6,991 bases of DNA from assembly GCA_012798485.1 (NCBI GenBank), contig JAAZND010000078.1, forward strand, positions 1 through 6,991, written 5' to 3'. Each line of letters starts with the position of its first letter. The stretch's first letter is position 1. This document shows positions 1 through 5,670 of this stretch, piece after piece. A program made the position numbers and the translations under genes. The DNA comes from Candidatus Beckwithbacteria bacterium. Lineage in GTDB: Bacteria; Patescibacteriota; Microgenomatia; UBA1400; UBA1449. Under the pieces are notes generated by a model. The model worked only from the letters and a program-made list of their open reading frames with translations. It was not told the origin of the DNA and ran no database searches.

Positions 1-566
1 CTGGATCTGGGAAATCAACTCTGATGCATATCATTGGGGCTTTAGATACTCCTACATCTGGAGACTATTATCTTGACGGTAAAAAGGTAAGCAACCTTAA
101 AGATGATGATCTAGCTGAAATCCGTAATAAAAAAATCGGTTTTGTATTTCAAGCTTTTAACCTGCTTCCAAGGACCAGTGCTTTAAGAAATGTCATGGTG
201 CCAATGATTTATGGCGATATTGATAAAAACATTAGAGAAAAAAAAGCCAAAGAACTTTTAAACTTAGTTGGTTTAGGAGATAGGCTCTACCACTTTTCCA
301 ATCAACTTTCCGGAGGGCAACAACAAAGAGTCGCTATTGCCAGAGCTTTATCGATGAATCCAGCCATTATCTTGGCAGATGAACCAACAGGCAATATTTC
401 TGGAAAACATGTTGAAGAAGTTATGAATACTTTTAAAAAACTCAACCAAGAGGGTCATACAATCATCGTGATTACTCACGAAAACGAAATCGCTGAATAC
501 GCACAACGCACTTTATTTTTAAAAGACAGTCATTTAGTAGAAGATAGAATTAACAAGAAGAGATAA
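1..566 (+). CDS. MacB/LolD-type ABC transporter ATP-binding protein (5' partial)
   Basis: Cytoplasmic nucleotide-binding subunit that would power the FtsX/MacB-type permease encoded next. The window opens inside the Walker A motif (GSGKST, from base 3), so roughly the first 40 residues are missing; the frame is open to base 1 and the ATG at 24 is internal. Visible in order: Walker A, Q-loop (FVFQAFNLLP), ABC signature (LSGGQQQRVAIARAL), Walker B (IILADEPTG) and H-loop (ITHE), ending with the FLKDSHLVED tail normal for this subfamily. The D-loop is odd: the family has GNLDS after DEPT, here it reads GNISG, so the D-loop Asp is missing. The downstream partner supports a MacB-like exporter or lipoprotein/peptide export role; the substrate cannot be told. 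Family call is firm. Confidence 0.95.
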   Translation, partial: GSGKSTLMHIIGALDTPTSGDYYLDGKKVSNLKDDDLAEIRNKKIGFVFQAFNLLPRTSALRNVMVPMIYGDIDKNIREKKAKELLNLVGLGDRLYHFSNQLSGGQQQRVAIARALSMNPAIILADEPTGNISGKHVEEVMNTFKKLNQEGHTIIVITHENEIAEYAQRTLFLKDSHLVEDRINKKR

Positions 567-570
567 ATAT

Positions 571-601
571 GTCATCCTGAACTTGTTTCAGGATCTTTTT
601 T
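571..601 (+). terminator. Hairpin plus T-run after the ABC ATPase gene; also a palindromic repeat copy
   Basis: Perfect 8-bp stem ATCCTGAA (574-581) / TTCAGGAT (587-594) with a 5-nt loop, then C and six T. It begins 4 nt after the ATPase stop. The shape is that of a weak intrinsic terminator, which could reduce transcription into the permease gene. The GTCAT...ATCTT ends also make it copy 1 of the palindromic family seen elsewhere in the window, so terminator function may be incidental. Confidence 0.5.
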
Positions 602-620
602 AAATTAATTTAAAAAAGAT
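593..620. repeat. 28-bp perfect AT-rich palindrome between ATPase and permease genes
   Basis: Two 14-nt arms are exact reverse complements around the 606/607 junction, with six T facing six A. A further G-T and G-C pair (592/621, 591/622) extends it. The left arm shares bases 591-594 with the right arm of the preceding hairpin, so in RNA the two structures compete. It could be an operator, a bidirectional terminator, or the decayed second half of a paired repeat; the sequence alone does not decide. Confidence 0.6.
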
Positions 621-647
621 TCCTAAAAAGTTTTAAATGATAAAATT

Positions 648-1862
648 ATGGATTTTATCGAAATTTTTAAAGAAAGCACACTCACCTTAACAACCAATAA
701 AGTTAGAACTGGACTTGCCATGCTTGGAGTGATTATTGGTATTGGTAGTGTGATTGCTTTGATGTCTCTCGGCCAGTCTTCACAAAAAAATATTACTGAT
801 CAAATTCAATCTTTAGGAGCTAATTTACTAACTATTCAACCTGGAGCCGCTCAAAGTGGTGGGATTAGAAGTTCATCATCAAGAGATACACTAACTTTAG
901 AAGACGCAAAGGCAATTAAAAAAGAGATTTCTTTAGTGACAGAAATTTCTCCAATTATTTCTGGAAATTCTCAAGTTGTTGCTGGAAAAAATAATACTAA
1001 TGTTTCCATTTATGGTGTTTATCCAACATATACTAGTGTTAATAATATTAAAATTGCTTCAGGCTCTTTTATTACAGATAAATATCTTAACAACATTGGG
1101 AGAGTAGCAGTTCTAGGACCAGATGTTGTCACAGATTTATTTGGTGAAGGAGCTAATCCTATTGGAAAATCTATCAGAGTGAATGGCCAAAATCTTAAAG
1201 TTATTGGTACAACTGTCAGTAAGGGTGGTTCTGGAATGATGAGTTCTGATAATATGATTTATATCCCTTTTACTACTGCTTCTAAAGTTTTATTTGGACA
1301 GAATTATCTTTCCAGTCTTAGTTTGTCTGTTATTAATGAAAATTCAATGACCCAAGCTGAAGAACAAGTAGAAGCTTTACTTTTAAAAAGACATAAAATT
1401 AGTGATCCCGATAAAGCTGATTTTCGTATTATGAATCAAGAAGACATTATTGAAACTATTAGCTCTGTCACAGGAACTTTTGTAACGCTTCTTGCTGGAA
1501 TAGCAGCTATTTCTTTAGTTGTCGGCGGTATTGGGATTATGAATATTATGCTTGTGACCGTGACTGAAAGAACACGCGAAATCGGTTTAAGAAAAGCACT
1601 AGGGGCCAAGAAAAAAATAATTATTACTCAATTTTTAATTGAGGCTATTCTTATTACTTTTATTGGTGGAATTATTGGGGTAATAATCGGAATACTGATT
1701 TCCTTTATTTTATCCAGTCTTATGAGTCTTTCTTTTACGATTAATATTTCTTCTATTTTTTTGGCTTTTGGAGTTTCCGTTTTTACCGGAATTGTTTTTG
1801 GTTGGTATCCCGCCAAAAAAGCCTCAGATTTACAACCAATTGAAGCCTTGCGTTACGAATAA
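648..1862 (+). CDS. MacB/FtsX-type ABC transporter permease
   Basis: Inner-membrane subunit of a MacB-like transporter, partner of the ATPase encoded just upstream on the same strand. 404 aa, the usual length. The N-terminus has the family pattern (NKVRTGLAMLGVIIGIGSVIAL) with TM1 at about 22-42. A large extracytoplasmic MacB periplasmic core domain spans about 43-270. The FtsX domain follows with TM2 at about 275-300, the cytoplasmic coupling segment TERTREIGLRKALGA at about 306-320, TM3 at about 325-352 and TM4 at about 366-386. It ends with the classic YPAKKASDLQPIEALRYE tail. The 80-bp gap to the ATPase carries hairpins, so expression may be partly uncoupled. No Shine-Dalgarno is visible before the ATG; the start is chosen because it gives the standard N-terminus. 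The exported substrate is unknown. Confidence 0.95.
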   Translation: MDFIEIFKESTLTLTTNKVRTGLAMLGVIIGIGSVIALMSLGQSSQKNITDQIQSLGANLLTIQPGAAQSGGIRSSSSRDTLTLEDAKAIKKEISLVTEISPIISGNSQVVAGKNNTNVSIYGVYPTYTSVNNIKIASGSFITDKYLNNIGRVAVLGPDVVTDLFGEGANPIGKSIRVNGQNLKVIGTTVSKGGSGMMSSDNMIYIPFTTASKVLFGQNYLSSLSLSVINENSMTQAEEQVEALLLKRHKISDPDKADFRIMNQEDIIETISSVTGTFVTLLAGIAAISLVVGGIGIMNIMLVTVTERTREIGLRKALGAKKKIIITQFLIEAILITFIGGIIGVIIGILISFILSSLMSLSFTINISSIFLAFGVSVFTGIVFGWYPAKKASDLQPIEALRYE

Positions 1863-1863
1863 G

Positions 1864-1888
1864 GTCATTCCTGCGAAGACAAGATCTA
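1864..1888 (+). repeat. Degenerate GTCAT...ATCT palindromic element (copy 2)
   Basis: Starts one base after the permease stop: GTCATTCCTGCGAAG followed by a decayed right half ending AGATCT. The left half matches the widespread bacterial GTCATTCCTGCGAA type of dispersed palindrome; the right half no longer pairs well. A small adjacent hairpin (CTAAAT / ATTTAG, 1886-1900) follows. Confidence 0.5.
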
Positions 1889-1909
1889 AATCTTATTTAG
1901 GCGGGCAAG

Positions 1910-1945
1910 CCTGCTCCAAAAGCTTCCAATTTACAACCAATTAAG
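1910..1945 (+). pseudogene. Relic of a second MacB/FtsX permease C-terminus
   Basis: Read in the frame starting at 1910, this stretch gives PAPKASNLQPIK, matching residue for residue the end of the intact permease, PAKKASDLQPIE (1809-1844). By hand 27 of 36 bases agree and many mismatches are at third codon positions, as expected of diverged coding sequence. There is no upstream reading frame (stop at 1898) and no ALRYE ending. I infer the tail of a tandem paralogous permease whose body was deleted, with the junction now occupied by the repeat element. Confidence 0.55.
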
Positions 1946-1985
1946 TTAAAAATAAGCAATTTATTTTATATACTTATCTGGAAAT

Positions 1986-2432
1986 TTAAAGCATTGGACA
2001 AATAACATTATCTCCTTCGATTAAATAATCTGTTTCATTGGGTAAAGTACAAACTTCTCTCTCAGGATCAATTTTTCCACCTTTTATAATACAATTAATT
2101 TCTCCCTGAGTTTGAAGCTTACTAATATCAATACCACCTTCTGGGCATTCTTGTCTAAACAAAGCCCATTCTTCACATTGTTTCCCATCTGGCCAAATAC
2201 AAACGCCATATTGACCGCCAGAATTATCAGCTTTAATCTCCAATTTTCCACCTTTTGTTTCACAATTGGCAGAAGCAGGATTAGCAATCCCGACATTTTG
2301 ATTAGTTTCTTCTTTGGCAACCGGGGTTGTGGTTGGTAAAGAATTCACTGATTGATTTTGGCTTTGGTTCTGAAAGCCACATGCGGTTAAAAGTAGAACT
2401 AAAGAAAAAGAAAAAAGTAGAATTTTTTTCAT
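1986..2432 (-). CDS. DUF333-family lipoprotein
   Basis: Secreted, lipid-anchored protein of 148 aa. It has a type II signal peptide with a Lys-rich start, a hydrophobic core and a lipobox LTAC|G, making Cys18 the lipidated residue. A Gln/Asn/Ser/Thr-rich linker (about 19-50) is followed by a DUF333 domain: NPASANC at 51-57, KGGKLE, GQYGVC to Cys78, PDGKQCEEWALFR to residue 93. DUF333 proteins are sometimes annotated 'putative hemolysin' with little basis; the function is unknown. The C-terminal part (112-148) repeats the motif in shortened form (NC..KGGKI.....C.LPN). The many Cys may form disulfides. It lies 32 bp downstream of queH on the same strand and may be cotranscribed, though no link to queuosine is evident. 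The start is set by the signal peptide; no Shine-Dalgarno is seen. Confidence 0.85.
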   Translation of the reverse strand: MKKILLFSFSLVLLLTACGFQNQSQNQSVNSLPTTTPVAKEETNQNVGIANPASANCETKGGKLEIKADNSGGQYGVCIWPDGKQCEEWALFRQECPEGGIDISKLQTQGEINCIIKGGKIDPEREVCTLPNETDYLIEGDNVICPML

Positions 2433-2464
2433 ATTTTTAAAAATTTTTTATAACTATAATAAGT

Positions 2465-3004
2465 TTAACTTAAATTCCAATATTTTTCTTCCAACCTTTC
2501 GACCAAAGAATAACAGCAACCACAAAAATTCTGTTTATAAAAACCTTTGTTTACTTTTTCTCTTTCAATTTTCTGAGGAATAAAAAATTTAACTTTATAT
2601 TTTTGAGCCAAATCTTCTCCTATTTTTTGAATTTGCCCAAAATTCTGATATTTACTGGAAAAAAGAGTAGAGGAGACAATTTTAAAATCATGCTCTTGAG
2701 CATAAGCAAAAGTTTTTTGCAGTCTTAACTGCCAACACACAGAACAGCGTTTTGCTTGAACTTTAGAATCCAAATCTTTTAAAGCCTCAAAATAATCCTG
2801 AGGATGCCAGCTTTCGATTATAATTTGGTTGTTAGGAAACATTTTTTGCACTGCCTTTTGTCTTCGCAAATGTTCAGCCAAAGGATGAATATTGGGATTA
2901 TAAAAATATAAAACTACTTCTTCTTTTTTATAAGCCGTTTCATTCTCAATCGAGTCTAAAAGTTTGAACGCGCAATCAGCACAACAGGTATGAAGTAAAA
3001 ACAT
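2465..3004 (-). CDS. queH: Epoxyqueuosine reductase QueH
   Basis: Reduces epoxyqueuosine to queuosine in the wobble position of GUN-anticodon tRNAs, the last step of the pathway, as the non-cobalamin alternative to QueG. 179 aa from the chosen start. Family motifs (formerly DUF208) are in order: LLHTCCADC (Cys7, Cys8, Cys11), YFYNPNIHP at 33-41, RCSVCWQLRL (Cys87, Cys90), SSTLFSSKYQN at about 111-121, and FCGCCYS (Cys161, 163, 164). These cysteines fit the iron-sulfur cluster and metal sites known for the family. The ATG at 3004 is preferred over the in-frame ATG at 3058, which would add 18 atypical residues (MISFSFKFNTCYFLF...) and lies inside a hairpin element. It is divergent from queA, which makes its substrate. 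The normal QueH position is ADC or APC; here Asp replaces the common Pro. Confidence 0.93.
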   Translation of the reverse strand: MFLLHTCCADCAFKLLDSIENETAYKKEEVVLYFYNPNIHPLAEHLRRQKAVQKMFPNNQIIIESWHPQDYFEALKDLDSKVQAKRCSVCWQLRLQKTFAYAQEHDFKIVSSTLFSSKYQNFGQIQKIGEDLAQKYKVKFFIPQKIEREKVNKGFYKQNFCGCCYSLVERLEEKYWNLS

Positions 3005-3056
3005 ATTAGTGTTAAATAAAAAGTAGCAAGTATTAAATTTAAAACTAAAACTTATC

Positions 3057-3087
3057 ATTCTGAATAATTAGAAAAATTATTCAGAAT
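3057..3087. repeat. 13-bp-arm perfect hairpin in the queH/queA divergent region (copy 3)
   Basis: ATTCTGAATAATT (3057-3069) and AATTATTCAGAAT (3075-3087) are exact inverted repeats around the 5-nt loop AGAAA. The outer bases TCAT...ATCTT match the ends of the other palindromic elements in the window, so it is probably a family member with an AT-extended stem. Its place between two divergent genes of one pathway also allows an operator role. It precedes both coding starts, so it is not a gene-end terminator. Confidence 0.7.
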
Positions 3088-3146
3088 CTTTCTTAATTTT
3101 ATAAATCTAAAAAAATGAACAATTTAAAATCATTTATCAACAATAA

Positions 3147-3158
3147 GTATTATAATAC
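3147..3158 (+). promoter_or_regulatory. Putative queA -10 element (TATAAT), leaderless position
   Basis: A consensus TATAAT at 3151-3156 lies within the 12-bp perfect palindrome GTATTATAATAC. The spacing of 6 bases to the ATG at 3163 would put the transcription start on or next to the A of the start codon, giving a leaderless mRNA. No good -35 hexamer is seen at 16-18 bp spacing, and no Shine-Dalgarno lies between box and start. In such AT-rich sequence a chance match is possible. Confidence 0.4.
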
Positions 3159-3162
3159 AAAC

Positions 3163-4275
3163 ATGATTTCTATAGATCAATTTGATTATCCATTTTTAGA
3201 GGAACAAATTGCCAATAAACTAACAAACCCTCGTGATCATTCAAAATTAATGCTGCTTAATCGGCAAACTAAACAAATTTTTCATCATTATTTTTATAAT
3301 TTGCCTGATTTAATTGATTGCCAAAACACTGTTTTAGTTCTCAATCAAACCAAAGTTTTTCCAGCTCGTCTTTTTGGACAAAAAGAAACTGGGGGTAAAG
3401 TGGAAATTTTACTGCTAAAAGCTCTATCGCAAACTAGCTGGGAGATAATGTCAAAACCTAGATTGAAACTCGGGCAACAAATAATTTTTGGAAATGATCT
3501 AAAAGCTAAAGTAATCGCTATTGATGAAAATGAAGGCTATCCTCAGCTTGAATTTAATTATAATTATCAAGATTTTATTATCAAAATCAATCAAATTGGA
3601 ATTACACCAATTCCTCCATACATTAAAACTGAAGAAACCGAACAAAAATTAAGACATGAATATCAGACTATTTTTGCTAAAAATCTCGGCTCTAGTGCCG
3701 CACCAACTGCCGGACTACATTTTACCAAACGATTATTAGAGGAATTACGAAATAAAGGCACGCAGATTGAATATATCACTTTGCATGTCGGCCCTGGAAC
3801 TTTTCAAAATTTAAGACCAGAAAACTTGAAAGAAAAAAAACTACATACCGAAGATTATGAAATAGATCAAAAAACTGCAATTAATTTAAATACAGCAAAA
3901 GAGCAAGACAAAAAAATTATTGCTGTAGGAACAACGACCACCAGAACTTTAGAATCAAATGTTTTAATTGATAAACTTCAAAATAATGTCATTTCGAACG
4001 AATGTGAGAAATCTTATTCAATCACAGCCCAAAAGGCTTCAACTGATATTTTTATTTATCCTCCATATCAATTTAAATTTATCGACGGATTAATTACCAA
4101 TTTTCATTTACCTAAATCCAGCCTTTTAATGCTTGTTTCAGCTTTTGTCTCTGCTCCTCAATCTCAAGATAAATTTGAAAATTTTGAGAAATCTTTAGTA
4201 GGTCAAGCTTACCAAAAAGCCTTGGAAAATAACTATCGTTTTTATAGTTTTGGCGATGCCATGCTGATTATCTAA
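3163..4275 (+). CDS. queA: S-adenosylmethionine:tRNA ribosyltransferase-isomerase QueA
   Basis: Transfers and isomerises the ribosyl group of S-adenosylmethionine onto preQ1 in tRNA to make epoxyqueuosine; cytoplasmic. 370 aa from the chosen start, against about 350 typical. Motifs in order: FDYPFLEEQIA near the N-terminus, RDHSKLMLL, NQTKVFPARLFG, GGKVEILLL, ITPIPPYI, YQTIFAKNLGSSAAPTAGLHFT (the last part at 176-188), TLHVGPGTFQNLRPE, AVGTTTTRTLES (about 254-265), TDIFIYP (from 294), ITNFHLPKSSLLMLVSAF. The ATG at 3163 gives the normal N-terminus; the in-frame ATG at 3115 would add 16 non-family residues. Residues 266-293 form a loop about 13 residues longer than in E. coli QueA, and that excess carries a palindromic repeat element translated in frame. 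Catalytic motifs look intact. It converges on the minus-strand gene at 4297 with only 21 bp between. Confidence 0.95.
   Translation: MISIDQFDYPFLEEQIANKLTNPRDHSKLMLLNRQTKQIFHHYFYNLPDLIDCQNTVLVLNQTKVFPARLFGQKETGGKVEILLLKALSQTSWEIMSKPRLKLGQQIIFGNDLKAKVIAIDENEGYPQLEFNYNYQDFIIKINQIGITPIPPYIKTEETEQKLRHEYQTIFAKNLGSSAAPTAGLHFTKRLLEELRNKGTQIEYITLHVGPGTFQNLRPENLKEKKLHTEDYEIDQKTAINLNTAKEQDKKIIAVGTTTTRTLESNVLIDKLQNNVISNECEKSYSITAQKASTDIFIYPPYQFKFIDGLITNFHLPKSSLLMLVSAFVSAPQSQDKFENFEKSLVGQAYQKALENNYRFYSFGDAMLII
3988..4015 (+). repeat. GTCAT...ATCTT palindromic element inserted in frame in queA (copy 4)
   Basis: GTCATTTCGAACGAA followed by TGTGAGAAATCTT, with ATTTC (3991-3995) pairing GAAAT (4008-4012). 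The sequence closely resembles the dispersed GTCATTTCGAACGAAGTGAGAAATCT type of palindrome known from many bacterial genomes. It is read as V-I-S-N-E-C-E-K-S (residues 276-284), between GTTTTRTLES and TDIFIYP of QueA, where the family varies in length. Confidence 0.65.
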
Positions 4276-4296
4276 AAATATTTTACAAAATTACAG

Positions 4297-4464
4297 TTAC
4301 TTACATAAACTGGAAGGTTTTGGGGCAGAAGGATTTCCATGTCTTTCCCACTGACCATTCTGGCAAACCCAGGTATCTTCATCTCCGCCAAAAACAAATC
4401 TGATAGTCAAAAGAGTAAAACTGATAATGACAATAATTAAAAAAAAGGAGATTGCTGTTTTCAT
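4297..4464 (-). CDS. Small membrane-anchored or secreted protein, 55 aa, function unknown
   Basis: Short gene that length cutoffs would miss. The product begins MKTAISFFLIIVIISF, a single hydrophobic segment (about 4-25) that could be an uncleaved anchor or signal peptide. A short extracytoplasmic part follows: GGDEDTWVCQNGQWERHGNPSAPKP, ending SSLCK. The W-x-C-x-N-G-x-W block plus HGNPSAPxP and a final Cys resembles small proteins I have seen in Patescibacteria genomes; that is memory, not a search. Cys34 and Cys54 may form a disulfide. It lies 63 bp downstream of the 108-aa gene on the same strand. No Shine-Dalgarno precedes the ATG. Coding is supported by the signal-like start, by an ordered Trp/Cys/Pro-rich tail unusual for random AT-rich DNA, and by a normal stop. 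Confidence 0.7.
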   Translation of the reverse strand: MKTAISFFLIIVIISFTLLTIRFVFGGDEDTWVCQNGQWERHGNPSAPKPSSLCK

Positions 4465-4527
4465 AAATAAAAATAACTTAAATATAAGGCAAATTTTAAC
4501 AAGTAAAAATGAAAAAATGATGAAAAT

Positions 4528-4854
4528 TTAAGATATCTTCTTTGGCCAAAGTGTCCCGGCTTTTTTCTCGGCTTTATCGCCGACTTTATAATCTTCCCAA
4601 ACATCATGACTGACTTCGACATTTAAAGTTTTTCCTTCGGTAGTTTTGAAGACAAGAATAAAACGGTTTTCTTCACCATCATCCATAGTATCAATAACCT
4701 TGTGTTTCTTTTCAACGACTTCACCAATCCAAGCACTTGCTTTGGCTTTGAAAATTAGTTTAACAACTAAACCTAAGAAACCGACAATAATCAGGCCAAA
4801 AATGGCAAAGAAAATAATAATTGGGCCAAAAACAATGGCTTTAGCTGGATCCAT
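4528..4854 (-). CDS. Small membrane protein with C-terminal beta-rich domain (DUF2500/DUF7489-like)
   Basis: 108 aa. One long or two closely packed hydrophobic segments cover about residues 6-35 (IVFGPIIIFFAIFGLIIVGFLGLVVKLIF), followed by a soluble domain at about 40-108 with alternating-strand character: WIGEVVEKKHKV, ENRFILVFKTTEGKTLNVEVS, then VWEDYKVGDKAEKKAGTLWP. The order 'modified backbone strand, F-x-T-x-x-G-K, V-S-x-x-x-W, V-G-D-K, G-x-x-W' resembles DUF2500-type and DUF7489-type small beta domains; this is pattern memory and only tentative. The biological role is unknown. It lies upstream of the 55-aa gene and downstream of the Ntn-like gene (45 bp gap), all on the minus strand. 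Start ATG at 4854 directly precedes the hydrophobic segment. Confidence 0.75.
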   Translation of the reverse strand: MDPAKAIVFGPIIIFFAIFGLIIVGFLGLVVKLIFKAKASAWIGEVVEKKHKVIDTMDDGEENRFILVFKTTEGKTLNVEVSHDVWEDYKVGDKAEKKAGTLWPKKIS

Positions 4855-4899
4855 AAAATAATAAAAAAGTAATAATATCTACTTTCTTATAGATAAATT

Positions 4900-5670
4900 T
4901 TATAATTTTTTTAAATAATCCTTTTTAAAAATATACACATCAATCGGCTTTCCAATAATTTTATTTTTTGCCCAATTTGTATATATTAAAGATATAAGTT
5001 CAAACTTAAATTTGACATAATTAGCATAATCTTCTTCGTTATTTAATTTATTAAAATCAGACAATTTAAATATTTGTAGCATAAATTTATCAATTTCTTC
5101 AAATGCAAGCACATGTGTTCTGATATCTCCATTTCTATAAAACTGTATTGCATTTTTATTAGTATCACAATTTTGTCCATTCCAACCAAATAAATTAATT
5201 GCATCTCGTTCAAGAAAATCAGATGTTGGTTGGTTATATTGTGGCAAAACATTTCCATAATTCCAGCCAACCATAGCATTAATATTAGAAAAATGCCAAA
5301 ACTCTGGAAATCCCTGATTGTTGTATCCACTAATATGAAATCCTGATATGTTTCTATTTAATATTTCTTTATCTATTTCTTTATTTAATAATTGACAAAG
5401 TCTATTACTGAAATCTTTGAGATTATTAATAGTAGAGTTATTTCTAATAAACAATAATAACCAATCAGTTAAATAAATTTCTTTACTATTTTTAATAAAT
5501 GAAGCTAATCCAAAATACGATACTGTTGCTTTTAGATAAGGTATTGGCAATATCTTTTTTCTGTTGGAATCAAACTTGCCATTTCTAGTTATCCTCCTAT
5601 CAGCGATAGCTAACTGAAAAGTATTTCTGAATCCATCTAAAATGTGTATTTCATTTACTATTAAAGTCAT
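4900..5670 (-). CDS. Putative proteasome/HslV-like Ntn hydrolase, divergent
   Basis: 256 aa, no confident family name. Several features fit the proteasome beta-fold. Thr2 directly follows the initiator Met (MTLIV, compare MTTIV of HslV), so removal of Met would expose a Thr nucleophile. LAIADRRIT (20-28) matches the A-A-D-x-R-x-T strand holding the conserved Asp and Arg. NRKKILPI (36-43) fits the Lys region, about 15 residues after the Asp. VSYFGLA (50-56) fits the small-residue turn. ISGFHISGYNNQGFPEFWHFSN (108-129) resembles the 'hxxxGYD..GPxLYxhD' strand, and GKPIDVYIFKK (240-250) a typical last strand. The segment at about 140-190 is unusual. Hand-counted G+C is about 26% over 4921-5640, clearly below the upstream gene, suggesting separate origin. 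Its ATG overlaps the upstream stop (ATGA), implying translational coupling to the membrane protein. If real, its target is unknown. Confidence 0.6.
   Translation of the reverse strand: MTLIVNEIHILDGFRNTFQLAIADRRITRNGKFDSNRKKILPIPYLKATVSYFGLASFIKNSKEIYLTDWLLLFIRNNSTINNLKDFSNRLCQLLNKEIDKEILNRNISGFHISGYNNQGFPEFWHFSNINAMVGWNYGNVLPQYNQPTSDFLERDAINLFGWNGQNCDTNKNAIQFYRNGDIRTHVLAFEEIDKFMLQIFKLSDFNKLNNEEDYANYVKFKFELISLIYTNWAKNKIIGKPIDVYIFKKDYLKKL

Noticed and set aside
1628..1816. 62-aa open frame on the minus strand
   Set aside because: Lies entirely antisense to the permease transmembrane region; its Ile/Pro/Lys-rich product is a mirror of the hydrophobic codons.
1949..1967. 7-bp A/T-only hairpin (AAAATAA / TTATTTT) in the convergent spacer as a bidirectional terminator
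   Set aside because: No G-C pair in the stem and no clean T-run on either strand; expected by chance in such AT-rich DNA.
2084..2339. Open frames of 75-78 aa on both strands over the lipoprotein gene
   Set aside because: They overlap the DUF333 lipoprotein in other frames, and neither product shows a family pattern.
4530..4539. 10-bp palindrome AAGATATCTT at the end of the 108-aa gene
   Set aside because: Too short and AT-rich to mean anything without conservation; overlaps the coding end.
4646..4861. 71-aa plus-strand open frame
   Set aside because: Antisense to the 108-aa membrane protein, whose domain pattern is much more protein-like.
5043..5330. 95-aa minus-strand open frame
   Set aside because: Shifted frame inside the putative Ntn hydrolase gene; its residues are a frame shadow with no recognisable motif.
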